NCBI GenBank assembly: GCA_016198755.1
Contig: JACQIB010000005.1
Span: 1 to 48,930 of the forward strand
Origin: Candidatus Aenigmatarchaeota archaeon
GTDB lineage: Archaea; Aenigmatarchaeota; Aenigmatarchaeia; Aenigmatarchaeales; JACQIB01
Reading direction: 5' to 3'
Length of the DNA: 48,930 bases
Part shown: piece by piece, positions 22,683 to 31,514 of the stretch
Numbering within the stretch: position 1 is the stretch's first letter
How the letters are laid out: every line of letters starts with the position of its first letter
Position numbers and translations under genes: made by a program
Notes under the pieces: generated by a model
What the model saw: the letters and a program-made list of their open reading frames with translations, nothing else
The model's database searches: none
Told to the model about the DNA's origin: nothing

Positions 22683-23926
22683 GGTTTAATCCTATCCATT
22701 GTTCTTGGGAATGGTATAGTATCCATTATGTGTGCTGAGCCTGTAAGCCACATTACTAATCTTTCTATTCCTAACCCAAAGCCAGAGTGCGGAACAGAAC
22801 CATATTTTTGCAGGTCAATATACCATTCATAGTCTTTTTTGTTCAGCCCAAACTTTTCCATAGCTTCTGTCAGGTCCTCTAACTTATCAATCCTCTGCGA
22901 TCCCCCAATAACCTCACCCACTCCAGACAAAAGCAAATCAGCAGCCAGAACAGTTTTCTTGTCTGCAGGCTTCATATAGAAGGCTTTCATCTCCCTTGGG
23001 AAATGTGTAAGGAAAATTGGCTTGTTCCCAAGTTTTTTAACAAGCTCCCTTTCCTCAGCATCTGTTATATCATCCCCCCATTTCTTCCCCATTTCCTTTA
23101 GCATTTCCTCATAAGTCATTCTTTGGAAAGGGGCTTTCAGCCCTCTTAATTCCTCCAAATCTTTTCCAAGGGCTTTCAGCTCCTGCTCGTTTTTCTCTAA
23201 AACATACTTAGCTACAAAAATCACAAGCTCCTCCTCCAGCTTTAGCATACCCTCAAAGTCCATCCAAGCAACCTCTGCCTCATGGTGCCAGTATTCAGAC
23301 AAATGCCTTATTGTCCTGGACTTTTCAGCCCTGAAACTGGGGGCTATTGTAAATATTTTTTCCAAAGAATAAATCAAAGCCTCAGCATGCAGCTGCCAGC
23401 TCTGGGCAAGATAGACTTTCTCCGGCTTTCCATACTTCACTTCGAAAAGCGTTGTCGCCCCTTCACAGGCATTTGTTGTGAAAATCGGGGACTGTATCTC
23501 ATAAAAACCGCGAGCAGTATAGAACTCGCGTATAGCTTGGAACACAGAAGAACGGATTTTAAAAATATTTGTAAGCTTTTGCGAGCGCACCCATAAGTGC
23601 CTAACATCTCTTAGAAACTCCTCGCTCTGGTCCTTTGTTATTGGAAACCTTTCAGCCAGCCCAACTATCTTTATATTTGTTCCGGCAATCTCTGCCCCTC
23701 CCGGAGCTCTTGGATCTTCCTTAACAACCCCTTCAATTTCCAGTGAACTCTCTATAGTAACTTTTTTTGCTTCTTCAGAATCCTTGAAAATACACTGCAT
23801 AAGGCCTGAGCTATCCCTGAGAATAATGAAAACCGCACCCTTCTGCTCCCTTACTCTATGTGCCCATCCTCTAATCTTAATGGTTTTTCCGTTGCTTTTC
23901 AAAGCCTCTGTTACGGGGATAAACAT
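22679..23926 (-). CDS. asnS: Asparaginyl-tRNA synthetase
   Basis: 415 aa class IIb synthetase. An N-terminal OB-fold anticodon-binding domain (about 1-110; G-W-A-H-R-V-R, I-L-R-D-S-S-G) is followed by the catalytic core with motif 2 (F-R-A-E-K-S-R-T-I-R-H-L-S-E-Y-W-H) and motif 3 (G-F-G-L-G-I-E-R-L-V-M-W). T-N-A-C-E-G-A-T-T-L-F and the C-terminus D-T-I-P-F-P-R-T-M-D-R point to AsnRS rather than AspRS. It charges tRNA-Asn directly with asparagine. The same strand further right carries gatCAB, which is informative because direct Asn charging removes one usual need for that enzyme. Confidence 0.92.
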   Translation of the reverse strand: MFIPVTEALKSNGKTIKIRGWAHRVREQKGAVFIILRDSSGLMQCIFKDSEEAKKVTIESSLEIEGVVKEDPRAPGGAEIAGTNIKIVGLAERFPITKDQSEEFLRDVRHLWVRSQKLTNIFKIRSSVFQAIREFYTARGFYEIQSPIFTTNACEGATTLFEVKYGKPEKVYLAQSWQLHAEALIYSLEKIFTIAPSFRAEKSRTIRHLSEYWHHEAEVAWMDFEGMLKLEEELVIFVAKYVLEKNEQELKALGKDLEELRGLKAPFQRMTYEEMLKEMGKKWGDDITDAEERELVKKLGNKPIFLTHFPREMKAFYMKPADKKTVLAADLLLSGVGEVIGGSQRIDKLEDLTEAMEKFGLNKKDYEWYIDLQKYGSVPHSGFGLGIERLVMWLTGSAHIMDTIPFPRTMDRIKP

Positions 23927-24008
23927 GGAAAATCTCTGGTTTCTGCAGAATAAATAGGTTGCTGGCTGCGCGCAAAGCTATTTTAACTGGAAAAAACAAA
24001 GCTGAAGC

Positions 24009-24701
24009 ATGAATAAACATGAGCGCAGGCATGTGCCGTCTTCAGCAGGAGCAATAAAAGACATTGTTTTTGGGGTTGAAGATGGAGTTGTAACAGCCCT
24101 CGGAACTGTTTTGGGGGTGGGAGCTGCTGTTTCTGATGTAAGCATTGTTATAATAGCAGGAGTAGCAGCGTTGTTTGCAGAAGCTGTTTCAATGTTCTTC
24201 GGCTCTTATCTCTCTGCAAAAGCTGAGAAGGAGATACAGGAAAGAAACATTATAACAGAGAGAGAGGAAATAAAAGAAAAGCCTAAAATGGAATTTAGGG
24301 AAATGGTTGGATTCTATATGCGGAGGGGCTTAACAAGAACCGAAGCTGTAAAAGTTATAAAAAGGCTGGGCAAAGAAAAGTTCTTTAAAATAATGCTGGA
24401 TGAGGAATTTGGGCTTAGAGACGGGATACTAAAGAATCCACTGAGAGTTGCAACAGTATTTTGGTTAGCAACCATGGTTGGTATAATGGCTGTGGTTCCC
24501 TTTGCATTTACAGCTAATGTAAAGCTTGGAATAACTATAGCTGTTGGGTTAAGCATAGGAACTTTGTTTATTGTAGGGGCGCTGAAAAGCAGGTTTACAA
24601 AAAGGAACTGGGTTATTAGCGGGGCTGAGATGGCTGCAATTGGAATGGTTGCTGCAATGGTAGGGTTTATTGTTGGTTCGGTTTTCCATGTTGCTGCCTA
24701 A
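24009..24701 (+). CDS. VIT1/CCC1 family Fe/Mn transporter
   Basis: 230 aa membrane protein. The N-terminal K-D-I-V-F-G-V-E-D-G-V-V-T-A-L-G motif and A-L-F-A-E-A-V-S-M-F-F-G-S-Y-L-S are hallmark VIT sequences. A charged cytosolic segment (about 75-130; K-A-E-K-E-I-Q-E-R, R-E-E-I-K-E-K-P) forms the metal-binding domain. Three more helices complete the usual five. It moves ferrous iron or manganese out of the cytosol. Its stop overlaps the end of gatB by 4 bp on the opposite strand. Confidence 0.9.
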   Translation: MNKHERRHVPSSAGAIKDIVFGVEDGVVTALGTVLGVGAAVSDVSIVIIAGVAALFAEAVSMFFGSYLSAKAEKEIQERNIITEREEIKEKPKMEFREMVGFYMRRGLTRTEAVKVIKRLGKEKFFKIMLDEEFGLRDGILKNPLRVATVFWLATMVGIMAVVPFAFTANVKLGITIAVGLSIGTLFIVGALKSRFTKRNWVISGAEMAAIGMVAAMVGFIVGSVFHVAA

Positions 24702-26074
24702 AGCTTTCTTAGCATTTTCTTTACATTTTTAGGTTCTGCCTTTCTGTCTGAAGCTTTCATTACTTTTCCAACAAGAAACTCCAGTGCTTTCCTGTTTCCT
24801 TTTCTCAGGATTTTTGCAGCGCTCTTTTCTTTCTTTATAACTTCTGAAATAATTTTCTTTAACTCCTTTTCAGATAAAGTTCTATTATCTTCTATAAGCT
24901 TTGTTAACTTTTCAGGCTTTAGAATTGCTTCCCTTAAAATAAGCTCACCTGCGCGCTCGCTTAACTCCCCTTTCTCAACAGCCACAATCAACTTCTCAAA
25001 CTGTTCAGGGCTGAGTTTTATTTCAGAAACTAAAATATCATTATAATTCAGGGTTTTTTTCAGTAGCAGCATCCAGCGCGGAGCGCTCTTTGATTTAAGT
25101 TTCTCAAAAAACAGTGCAAGCTGCAAATCTCCTGCAATTGATTTTGCAATTTCCCTCGGCACACCAGATTTAATAAACCGCGCTATCTTTTCCCTTGGAA
25201 GCTCTGGCAGGGTTTTAGATATTATTTTCATGGATTCTTTGGATATTGAAAACCTTGGTAAGTCTGGATCAAAAATATAGCCATAGTCCTCTTCAGTTTC
25301 CTTCTTCCTCATTGTCCTTGTAACTTTTGCCTGTGCATCCCATAGTCTTGTCTCCCTCTCAACCTTCTCCCCTCTTCTGACTAAATTGTTCTGCCTTACA
25401 ATCTCAAACTGCAGTGCTCTTTCAACTTCCCTATAGCCTGTAACGTTCTTTACTTCCACCCTCTCTCCTCCAGTTACAGAAATGTTTGCATCAGCTTTCA
25501 GGGAAAATAAAGGATGGAGAGCGCCAATATACCTTAGCACTGCTTCCAAATTTTGCAAAAACAAGCGGGCTTGTCTGGGTGTTTTGAAAACTGGATCAGT
25601 TACAATCTCGCATAAAGGCAAACCAGAGCGGTTATAGTCGAGCAAAGTATACTTTGCCTCTGTTATCGAACCTCCAACGTGCTCTATTTTCGCTGGATCC
25701 TCTTCTAGGTTTAACCTTGTTATAGAAACTGAAAAAGGCTTTCCAGATTCGTCAGCACTCTCCATTTTTCCTTTCGATGCAATGGGTATCTCATATTGGG
25801 TTATTTGATAATTCTTGCTCATGTCTGGGTAAAAATAGGTTTTTCTGGAAAAGAACATCTCTTTGGGCAGCTTGCACTGCAGTGATAAAGCTATTTTCAA
25901 ACCAACATTTATTGCACTGCTGTTTAGCACCGGCTTTGAGCCTGGCAGACCTAAACATGTTGGACAGACCCTGCTGTTTTCTACAGCTTCTGTTATGCCA
26001 ATAGTCGAACAGGAGCAAAACAGCTTTGTATGAGTATTCAGGTAAGCATGAACCTCTAACCCAATCTTAACCAT
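24698..26074 (-). CDS. gatB: Asp-tRNA(Asn)/Glu-tRNA(Gln) amidotransferase subunit B
   Basis: 458 aa. It starts with M-V-K-I-G-L-E-V-H, the GatB signature, and contains the Cys pairs (C-S-C, C-P-T-C), the F-Y-P-D-M-S-K-N-Y-Q-I-T-Q motif and L-D-Y-N-R-S-G-L-P-L, then the helical GatB/YqeY tail. GatB binds the mischarged tRNA and activates it with ATP for amidation. The ATG at 26074 overlaps the end of gatA by 8 bp with GGTGGT just upstream, implying translational coupling. An upstream in-frame start would add nine residues unlike the family. Confidence 0.95.
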   Translation of the reverse strand: MVKIGLEVHAYLNTHTKLFCSCSTIGITEAVENSRVCPTCLGLPGSKPVLNSSAINVGLKIALSLQCKLPKEMFFSRKTYFYPDMSKNYQITQYEIPIASKGKMESADESGKPFSVSITRLNLEEDPAKIEHVGGSITEAKYTLLDYNRSGLPLCEIVTDPVFKTPRQARLFLQNLEAVLRYIGALHPLFSLKADANISVTGGERVEVKNVTGYREVERALQFEIVRQNNLVRRGEKVERETRLWDAQAKVTRTMRKKETEEDYGYIFDPDLPRFSISKESMKIISKTLPELPREKIARFIKSGVPREIAKSIAGDLQLALFFEKLKSKSAPRWMLLLKKTLNYNDILVSEIKLSPEQFEKLIVAVEKGELSERAGELILREAILKPEKLTKLIEDNRTLSEKELKKIISEVIKKEKSAAKILRKGNRKALEFLVGKVMKASDRKAEPKNVKKMLRKL

Positions 26075-27371
26075 GTTTACCACCAAAAATTTTCTCAGCA
26101 AACCAGCCTGCAGATATTATTTTATTTTCAGCCAGATGATTGCCTATAAAATGCAGGCCTACAGGCATTCCTTCTGATTTTCCGCAGGGAACTGAAATCT
26201 GTGGCAAACCTGCTAAATTTGCCGGAACTGTTAGAACATCGCTTGTATAGTGCTGTAAGGGAGTTAAGGAAGCTATTTCTGAAAAGCGCGGAGCAATCAT
26301 GGGCATTGTTGGAGCTGCCAGAACATCCACGCTTTTCAAAACTCTTTTAAACTCAGCAATAACATTTGCACGCACTTTCAATGCTTTAAGATAGTAAGCT
26401 TCTCTATAGCCAGCCATGCGCGCGAAAGTTCCCATCAATATCCTTCTTTTAACTTCCTGACCAAAACCTTTTGTCCTGACAGAAGAAAAATATTCATTAA
26501 AACTGCGTCCTTCTGGATTTTCTGATAAACCATATCGCAGCCCGCAGTACTTTGCAAGGTTTGTGCTTGCCTCACACATTGCTATAATATAGTAGGAAAA
26601 GAGTGCGGATTTTGTAGAGGGAAGGGAAACTTCCCTATATTCTATACCTTCGGCTTCAAGCTTTTTTATAGCAACCCAAACTGCTTTCTCAACTCCTGTT
26701 TCAACACTTTCAAAATATTCTTTTGGAACCCCGATTTTCAAATCTTGTGGTATGCAGTGTTTTGCATATCCTCTGCGTTCTAATGGGAGGGAAGTTGAAT
26801 CCTTTGGATCATGCCCTGCAATAATTCCAAGAGCAAAAGCAGCATCCTCAACTGTTTTTGCAAGCAGCCCAATTTTGTCCAGACTGTTGCCATAATCTAT
26901 CAGCCCATACCTGCTTACCAGTCCATAGGTAGGAGTTAGTCCAACAACACCGCAAAAAGCTGCAGGACAGCTTATAGATCCCCCAGTGCTCTGGCCTAAA
27001 GCAAATTTTGCATGTTTGCTTGCAGCAATATAGGCTGCTGAACCACCCGAGCTTCCTCCGCAGCTGCGATCAGTATTCAAAGGGTTTTTTGGAACCTTGT
27101 AAGCGCAGTTTACAGAAAAAGTTCCAAAACCAAATTCATCCATTGCTGTTTTCCCAACAACAGCAGCCCCAACAGCCTTCAGCCTTTGCACAACGGTTGC
27201 ATCAAACGGAGGTATATAGTTATGCAGTATTTTTGAGCCAGCTGTTGTCCTTAACCCATCTGTGCAAATATTGTCCTTAACAGCCAAGGGAAACTTTCCC
27301 TCTGCTTTCTCAGCTAAAGTAATAAAAATGTTATATTTTTTATCCAGTTCCTGCGCTTCTTTTATCCACAT
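26067..27371 (-). CDS. gatA: Asp-tRNA(Asn)/Glu-tRNA(Gln) amidotransferase subunit A
   Basis: 434 aa amidase-signature enzyme. The Lys of A-V-K-D-N-I and the two Ser of G-Q-S-T-G-G-S form the Ser-cisSer-Lys triad that releases ammonia from glutamine. G-S-S-G-G-S-A-A is conserved. It is slightly short for the family but complete. The ATG begins directly after the gatC stop (TAA-ATG) and its own end overlaps gatB, so gatC-gatA-gatB form one operon. Confidence 0.95.
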   Translation of the reverse strand: MWIKEAQELDKKYNIFITLAEKAEGKFPLAVKDNICTDGLRTTAGSKILHNYIPPFDATVVQRLKAVGAAVVGKTAMDEFGFGTFSVNCAYKVPKNPLNTDRSCGGSSGGSAAYIAASKHAKFALGQSTGGSISCPAAFCGVVGLTPTYGLVSRYGLIDYGNSLDKIGLLAKTVEDAAFALGIIAGHDPKDSTSLPLERRGYAKHCIPQDLKIGVPKEYFESVETGVEKAVWVAIKKLEAEGIEYREVSLPSTKSALFSYYIIAMCEASTNLAKYCGLRYGLSENPEGRSFNEYFSSVRTKGFGQEVKRRILMGTFARMAGYREAYYLKALKVRANVIAEFKRVLKSVDVLAAPTMPMIAPRFSEIASLTPLQHYTSDVLTVPANLAGLPQISVPCGKSEGMPVGLHFIGNHLAENKIISAGWFAEKIFGGKHG

Positions 27372-27650
27372 TTAAACCGCCCTCGGTCCTTTAATGAATT
27401 TTCCCTCTTTCTGTTCTGCATTCTGGAGAGCTTTATCTTCAGTCAGGCAATGCTCTGCAATATCTGCACGTACACTATCCCTGAGAACTATTGGATGGAA
27501 AGCAGGTTCTTTCCCGGCTTTCGCTTTCTTAAGCTCTTCAAAAGCTTCCATAATAGAAGATAATTCATGGGAAAATTTTTCCAGTTCTTCCTCTGTAAGA
27601 TTAAGCCTGGCAACCTTTGCAACGCGGCCAACTGTTTCTTTTGTTATCAT
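27372..27650 (-). CDS. gatC: Asp-tRNA(Asn)/Glu-tRNA(Gln) amidotransferase subunit C
   Basis: 92 aa from the ATG at 27650; a GTG three codons upstream (27659) is an alternative. The helix V-A-K-V-A-R-L-N-L-T-E-E-E-L-E-K-F, the following L-S-S-I-M-E-A-F-E-E-L and the L-R-D-S-V-R-A-D segment are typical of GatC, which wraps around and stabilises GatA on GatB. It is the first gene of the gatCAB operon. TTTTTATT near 27676-27690 is a TATA candidate about 25 bp from the predicted start of transcription. Confidence 0.9.
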   Translation of the reverse strand: MITKETVGRVAKVARLNLTEEELEKFSHELSSIMEAFEELKKAKAGKEPAFHPIVLRDSVRADIAEHCLTEDKALQNAEQKEGKFIKGPRAV

Positions 27651-27694
27651 AGCTACCACTGGAAATTTGATCTGCCAGAATAAAAAGTACTGGC

Positions 27695-28066
27695 TTAAGA
27701 TATATTGCCGTTCTTTAGGAAGCTTAGAAGCCTTTTTGAAAAGTCTGCTCTGCTCAAAACCAAATCACAGCCTACGCGCTGCGCATCATCAATTAAGCTC
27801 TGTTGGGTATGCTGCAAATAACCCACAATCTGTATTCCCCTAGTAGCAGGATTCAGTTTAAGCTTGCGTATTGTTTCTATAGGATAGTGGGCTCCTGAGT
27901 TTAAATCTAAAATAATAAGTGTTGGGGGCTCTGCTCCGTTTATAACAAGCTCCAGCTCTGCGCGCTTTGTAGAGTAAACTGTTGGAAGCTGCAGCGCAGT
28001 GGAAACCTCCTCTATACGGGATCTGAAAAATAAATCCTCTGATGCAAATAAAACCTTCCCTGCCAT
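27695..28066 (-). CDS. Orphan receiver-like (response-regulator) domain protein
   Basis: 123 aa, a single domain. The pattern K-V-L-F-A-S-E-D (an acidic pair region), L-I-I-L-D-L-N with the candidate phospho-acceptor Asp, and I-Q-I-V-G-Y-L-Q-H in place of the Thr/Ser strand fit a CheY-like fold, but the conserved Lys near the C-terminus is replaced (L-S-R-A-D-F). It may therefore be a degenerate receiver acting by protein interaction. No histidine kinase is nearby. It lies upstream of gatC on the same strand with 44 bp between; CGTTTAAATCC precedes its ATG. Confidence 0.6.
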   Translation of the reverse strand: MAGKVLFASEDLFFRSRIEEVSTALQLPTVYSTKRAELELVINGAEPPTLIILDLNSGAHYPIETIRKLKLNPATRGIQIVGYLQHTQQSLIDDAQRVGCDLVLSRADFSKRLLSFLKNGNIS

Positions 28067-28218
28067 GGGAAAATGTCTGCCTTTCCTAGGATTTAAACGT
28101 TTCTGATGCCCTGTAAATTTTAGAAAATATTATATTTTAGAGAAAAATTTCCTAAAAAAGTTTTATATGTGTGCAATGTGTATTATTTATCAATAAAATT
28201 GATAGATGTGATTAAAAA

Positions 28219-29517
28219 GTGAATGCAGGAAATGTATTTGGTAAGAAAAAGTTTCTTTTTGTCTCTTGGGAAAGCCTTAGCGGAGATGTTGCATGGCAGC
28301 TGAAAAAAGAAGGACATGAAGTTAAGTGCTATATTAAGGCAGAGGAAGATAAAGATGTTTATGATGGATTTTTGGAAAAAGTGGATGACTGGAAGAAATG
28401 GGTGGACTGGGCTGATTGTATATTTTTTGATGATATATGGTTTGGGAAGGAGGCAGAAGAATTAAGAAAGAGGGGGAAGCTTGTTTTTGGCGGCTCTGTT
28501 TATACTGATAAGCTGGAGGATGACAGGGAGTTTGGACAACAGGAGATGCAGTCCGTTGGGATAAACACGCTGCCGCGCTGGAAATTTACTAATTTTGACG
28601 AGGCAATTGAATTTATAAAGAAAAATCCTGACAGATATGTTTTCAAGCCTGCTGGTAGGGCGCAGAATGAGAAAGAACTGCTTTTTGTAGGGAATGAGGA
28701 TGATGGGAGCGATGTAGTAGGTATTTTTGAGAGGAGTAAAAAAGCATGGTCAAATAAAATAAAGACTTTCCAGTTGCAGAAGTTTGCCTCTGGGGTGGAA
28801 GTTGCTGTCGGAGCTTTTTTCAACGGGAAAGAATTTATCTATCCTATAAACATAAACTTCGAGCACAAGAGGATGTTTCCTGGGGATTTGGGCCCGCAAA
28901 CCGGAGAAATGGGTACCTTAATGTATTTTTCTGAACCTAATGCCTTGTTCGATATGACACTGCAGAGGATGAAACCAAAACTTGCAAAATCCGGATATGT
29001 TGGATATGTGGATATAAACTGTATTGCAAATGCAAAAGGCATTTACCCGCTTGAATTTACATGCAGGACAGGATACCCCCACATAAGCATAGCAATGGAG
29101 GGTATATCCATGCCTATTGGAGAACTGATTTTCAGGCTTGCGAGCGGAGAAAACTTTGATTTAAAAACCAAAAAAGGGTTCCAAGTTGGGGTTGTGCTGG
29201 CTGTACCACCCTTCCCTTTTGATGACCAGAAAGTTTTTGCCATGTATAAAGACTCTACAATTTATTTCAAGAAACCCAATTTTGATGGTGTACATTTGGG
29301 AGATGTGAAAACAGAAGATGGGGACTGGAAAGTTGCTGGAGCTTCCGGATATGTTTTGGTTATAACCGGCTCTGGAACAACTGTAGAGGAAGCCAGAAAA
29401 CAGGCTTACTCAAGGGTTCAAAATATTTTCATGCCAAACATGTTCTATCGCACAGATATCGGTACAAAATGGTATGGAGAATCTGACAAGCTCCAAACAT
29501 GGGGATACATGTACTAA
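28219..29517 (+). CDS. PurD-like ATP-grasp ligase
   Basis: 432 aa. It is related to phosphoribosylamine-glycine ligase: the ATP-grasp core includes Y-V-F-K-P-A-G-R, L-Q-K-F-A-S-G-V-E-V-A-V-G-A-F-F-N-G, G-P-Q-T-G-E-M-G-T and P-L-E-F-T-C-R-T-G-Y-P. The N-terminal domain differs from PurD (F-V-S-W-E-S-L-S-G-D-V-A), with an S-W-E-S-L-S-G-D motif in place of the usual glycine-rich start. No other purine genes are in view, so another amine-carboxylate ligation is quite possible. The start is a GTG; AATAAAATT about 25 bp upstream is a TATA candidate in a 150-bp AT-rich leader region that shows no other feature. Confidence 0.75.
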   Translation: MNAGNVFGKKKFLFVSWESLSGDVAWQLKKEGHEVKCYIKAEEDKDVYDGFLEKVDDWKKWVDWADCIFFDDIWFGKEAEELRKRGKLVFGGSVYTDKLEDDREFGQQEMQSVGINTLPRWKFTNFDEAIEFIKKNPDRYVFKPAGRAQNEKELLFVGNEDDGSDVVGIFERSKKAWSNKIKTFQLQKFASGVEVAVGAFFNGKEFIYPININFEHKRMFPGDLGPQTGEMGTLMYFSEPNALFDMTLQRMKPKLAKSGYVGYVDINCIANAKGIYPLEFTCRTGYPHISIAMEGISMPIGELIFRLASGENFDLKTKKGFQVGVVLAVPPFPFDDQKVFAMYKDSTIYFKKPNFDGVHLGDVKTEDGDWKVAGASGYVLVITGSGTTVEEARKQAYSRVQNIFMPNMFYRTDIGTKWYGESDKLQTWGYMY

Positions 29518-29547
29518 TTTATAAACTAGGAAAGGAAGTTTTGATTT

Positions 29548-30246
29548 ATGCACTTGAGCGTTGCTGTAGTTGGGAAGAACAGAAATATACTTTCTGCTGC
29601 AGAAATGGGAAAATATGGGTTGAAACTAAGCAAAAAGCCAAAGTACGTTATTGCAATTGGAGGGGATGGGAGCCTGCTATACTCTGAAAGGGCTTTTCCA
29701 AGCCTACCTAAATTTTTTATAAATCATAAATGTGCAGGCTGCAAAAAACATGATTTTTCTTCTCTGTTGAAAAAGCTGAGAAAAGGAGTATATAAGAAAA
29801 CTGAAATTTTAAAGCTGGAAACTACAGTAAAGAGAAGAAAGCTGCGTGGGATAAACGAAATTGCTGTGCATTTCGAACCCCCGAGTGCACTGAGGTTTGA
29901 GGTTTTTATAAACAGTAAAAGTGTGGGAAAAGCTGTCGGGGATGGGGTTGTTGTTTCAACCCCTTTAGGTTCAAATGCCTATTTTCATTCTATAACAAGG
30001 AAGAGCTTTTCCAGCGGAATTGGTATTGCTTTCAACAATTCAATTGAAAAAATAAAGCCAAAAACTGTTTCAGAGCAATCAAAAATAGAAATAAGGATAA
30101 CTCGCGGGATAGGGAGAGTTTTCGCAGATAATAACCCAAACCCAATTTGGGTGAGCAAGGGGGACAGGATTGTTGTAAAAAAGAGCTCTCCAGCCTTTCT
30201 TTTAACAGAAGGGAAAAGGCATGTTTTTTCTCCAAAGGTTTATTAA
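29548..30246 (+). CDS. nadK: NAD kinase
   Basis: 232 aa, compact. It has the hallmark G-G-D-G-S (38-42) that binds ATP and catalyses transfer, I-N-E-I-A-V (NE motif), and V-S-T-P-L-G-S-N-A-Y, matching the family's STPTGSTAY. It phosphorylates NAD to NADP in the cytosol. The ATG is preceded by AGGAAAGGAA, a good ribosome-binding site, and the gene follows the PurD-like gene by 30 bp and precedes a hydrolase gene by 7 bp, so the three are likely one operon. Confidence 0.92.
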   Translation: MHLSVAVVGKNRNILSAAEMGKYGLKLSKKPKYVIAIGGDGSLLYSERAFPSLPKFFINHKCAGCKKHDFSSLLKKLRKGVYKKTEILKLETTVKRRKLRGINEIAVHFEPPSALRFEVFINSKSVGKAVGDGVVVSTPLGSNAYFHSITRKSFSSGIGIAFNNSIEKIKPKTVSEQSKIEIRITRGIGRVFADNNPNPIWVSKGDRIVVKKSSPAFLLTEGKRHVFSPKVY

Positions 30247-30253
30247 GTAATCC

Positions 30254-31438
30254 ATGGAAAGATTTGATATGAAGTTTGTTATTTTTCATGGGGCTTATGG
30301 AAGCCCTGAAGGGAATTGGTTCCCTGAACTGAAGGAGAGTTTAGAAAATCTGGGACAAACTGTTATTGTACCTGAGTTCCCTGTGGAAGACTGGAATAAA
30401 GTAATAGAAGCTGGGAAGGGATTCAAGACCAAGAAACAATCTTTGAAAGCATGGCTAAAAATTTTTGAGAAGACAATGAAAGTGTTCAAAAAAGGGGAGA
30501 AACTATGTTTTGTTGGGCATTCTCTGAGTCCAGTGTTTATTTTGCATATAGTAGAGAAATATAAAATAAAGCTGGATTGCGCAATATTTGTCTCCCCGTT
30601 CATGAGAGATATAGGAGACTGGAGATTTGATATTGTAAATAAAACCTTCTATAAAACAAACTTTGACTGGGAAGAAATAAGGAAATATATACCTGTTTCC
30701 TATGTGCTATATTCTGACAATGATCCTTATGTGGATAAGAAATATCCGCTTGAGTTTGCTGAAAAAATGGGAAGTTCTCTTGTTTTTGTAAAAAGAGCCG
30801 GCCATATGAACAGGGAGGTAAATCTGAATGAGTTCCCATTGGTTTTGGAGCTCTGCAAAACAAGGATTGATCTCTCATTATACCAGAAGTTTTTAGCACA
30901 TAGAAGAGAGCTCTTTGCAGTGCCCTATGTAAAGGGTAAGACAGAGGAAGTTGTATACCTGAAACCGCATGAGGTTTTTGCAGAGGGAATTTTCCATTTC
31001 AGAAACCTGAAAAACGAGGGGTTTGCAACCTTCTATACTGCCCTAAGGTTCTGGGATACACAATCCGTGTACATGGAAGAATCTAGGAAAGCCGCCCAGA
31101 GAATGGGTAACTTTACAAGAGTGTTTATAATAGACAAAACCAGCGATTTGAAGAGGAAGAACCTGCTGGAGCAGATAAAGCTGGACATAGAAGCCGGTGT
31201 AAAGGTTTACTTGTGTACGCTAAAGGATGTGAAAAATAAGATAACAGAATTAGATTTTGGTATTTGGGACAATGATTACCTCTGCACAGTGCATTTTAAC
31301 AAGAAAAAGGCTGTGAACGAAGTTAAGGTTAGTAGCAGAAGAGTGGATTTGAAAGCTGGAAACAGGTGGAAAGATACTATATTGAAGCAATCCATACGCA
31401 TTTACAAAATACGAGATGTGGAGAAATTTGCAGGGTAA
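30254..31438 (+). CDS. RBBP9/YdeN-type serine hydrolase fused to an unknown C-terminal domain
   Basis: 394 aa. Residues about 1-200 form a small alpha/beta hydrolase: F-I-F-H-G-A-Y-G-S-P near the start, nucleophile elbow G-H-S-L-S, Asp in Y-S-D-N-D-P-Y-V and His in R-A-G-H-M-N. This is the RBBP9/YdeN pattern, esterases or peptidases of mostly unknown substrate. The remaining 195 residues, with strands such as F-T-R-V-F-I-I-D-K-T, V-K-V-Y-L-C-T-L-K and G-I-W-D-N-D-Y, form a second domain that I do not recognise. Fusion with the hydrolase is unusual. The ATG at 30254 is used; M6 (30269), the conventional start for the hydrolase, is an alternative. Confidence 0.75.
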   Translation: MERFDMKFVIFHGAYGSPEGNWFPELKESLENLGQTVIVPEFPVEDWNKVIEAGKGFKTKKQSLKAWLKIFEKTMKVFKKGEKLCFVGHSLSPVFILHIVEKYKIKLDCAIFVSPFMRDIGDWRFDIVNKTFYKTNFDWEEIRKYIPVSYVLYSDNDPYVDKKYPLEFAEKMGSSLVFVKRAGHMNREVNLNEFPLVLELCKTRIDLSLYQKFLAHRRELFAVPYVKGKTEEVVYLKPHEVFAEGIFHFRNLKNEGFATFYTALRFWDTQSVYMEESRKAAQRMGNFTRVFIIDKTSDLKRKNLLEQIKLDIEAGVKVYLCTLKDVKNKITELDFGIWDNDYLCTVHFNKKKAVNEVKVSSRRVDLKAGNRWKDTILKQSIRIYKIRDVEKFAG

Positions 31439-31443
31439 AACGA

Positions 31444-31478
31444 GAGGGGATAGGGCTGTAGGGGGAAACATCCCCCTG
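31444..31478. repeat. 35-bp palindrome-bearing repeat, copy 2 (intergenic)
   Basis: Copy of 17765-17799 with four differences; the inverted repeat AGGGGG-AAACAT-CCCCCT is intact. It lies between the hydrolase stop and the next gene's TATA box, where it could act as an RNA hairpin at the 3' end of the upstream message. Confidence 0.6.
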
Positions 31479-31483
31479 AGCAG

Positions 31484-31494
31484 GCTTTAAAAGC
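31484..31494 (+). promoter_or_regulatory. TATA box for the membrane protein at 31515
   Basis: GCTTTAAAAGC centred 26 bp before the ATG and no Shine-Dalgarno sequence: a leaderless-type promoter typical of this window. Confidence 0.55.
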
Positions 31495-31514
31495 TTTTCT
31501 ATTCAAGACAAAGT

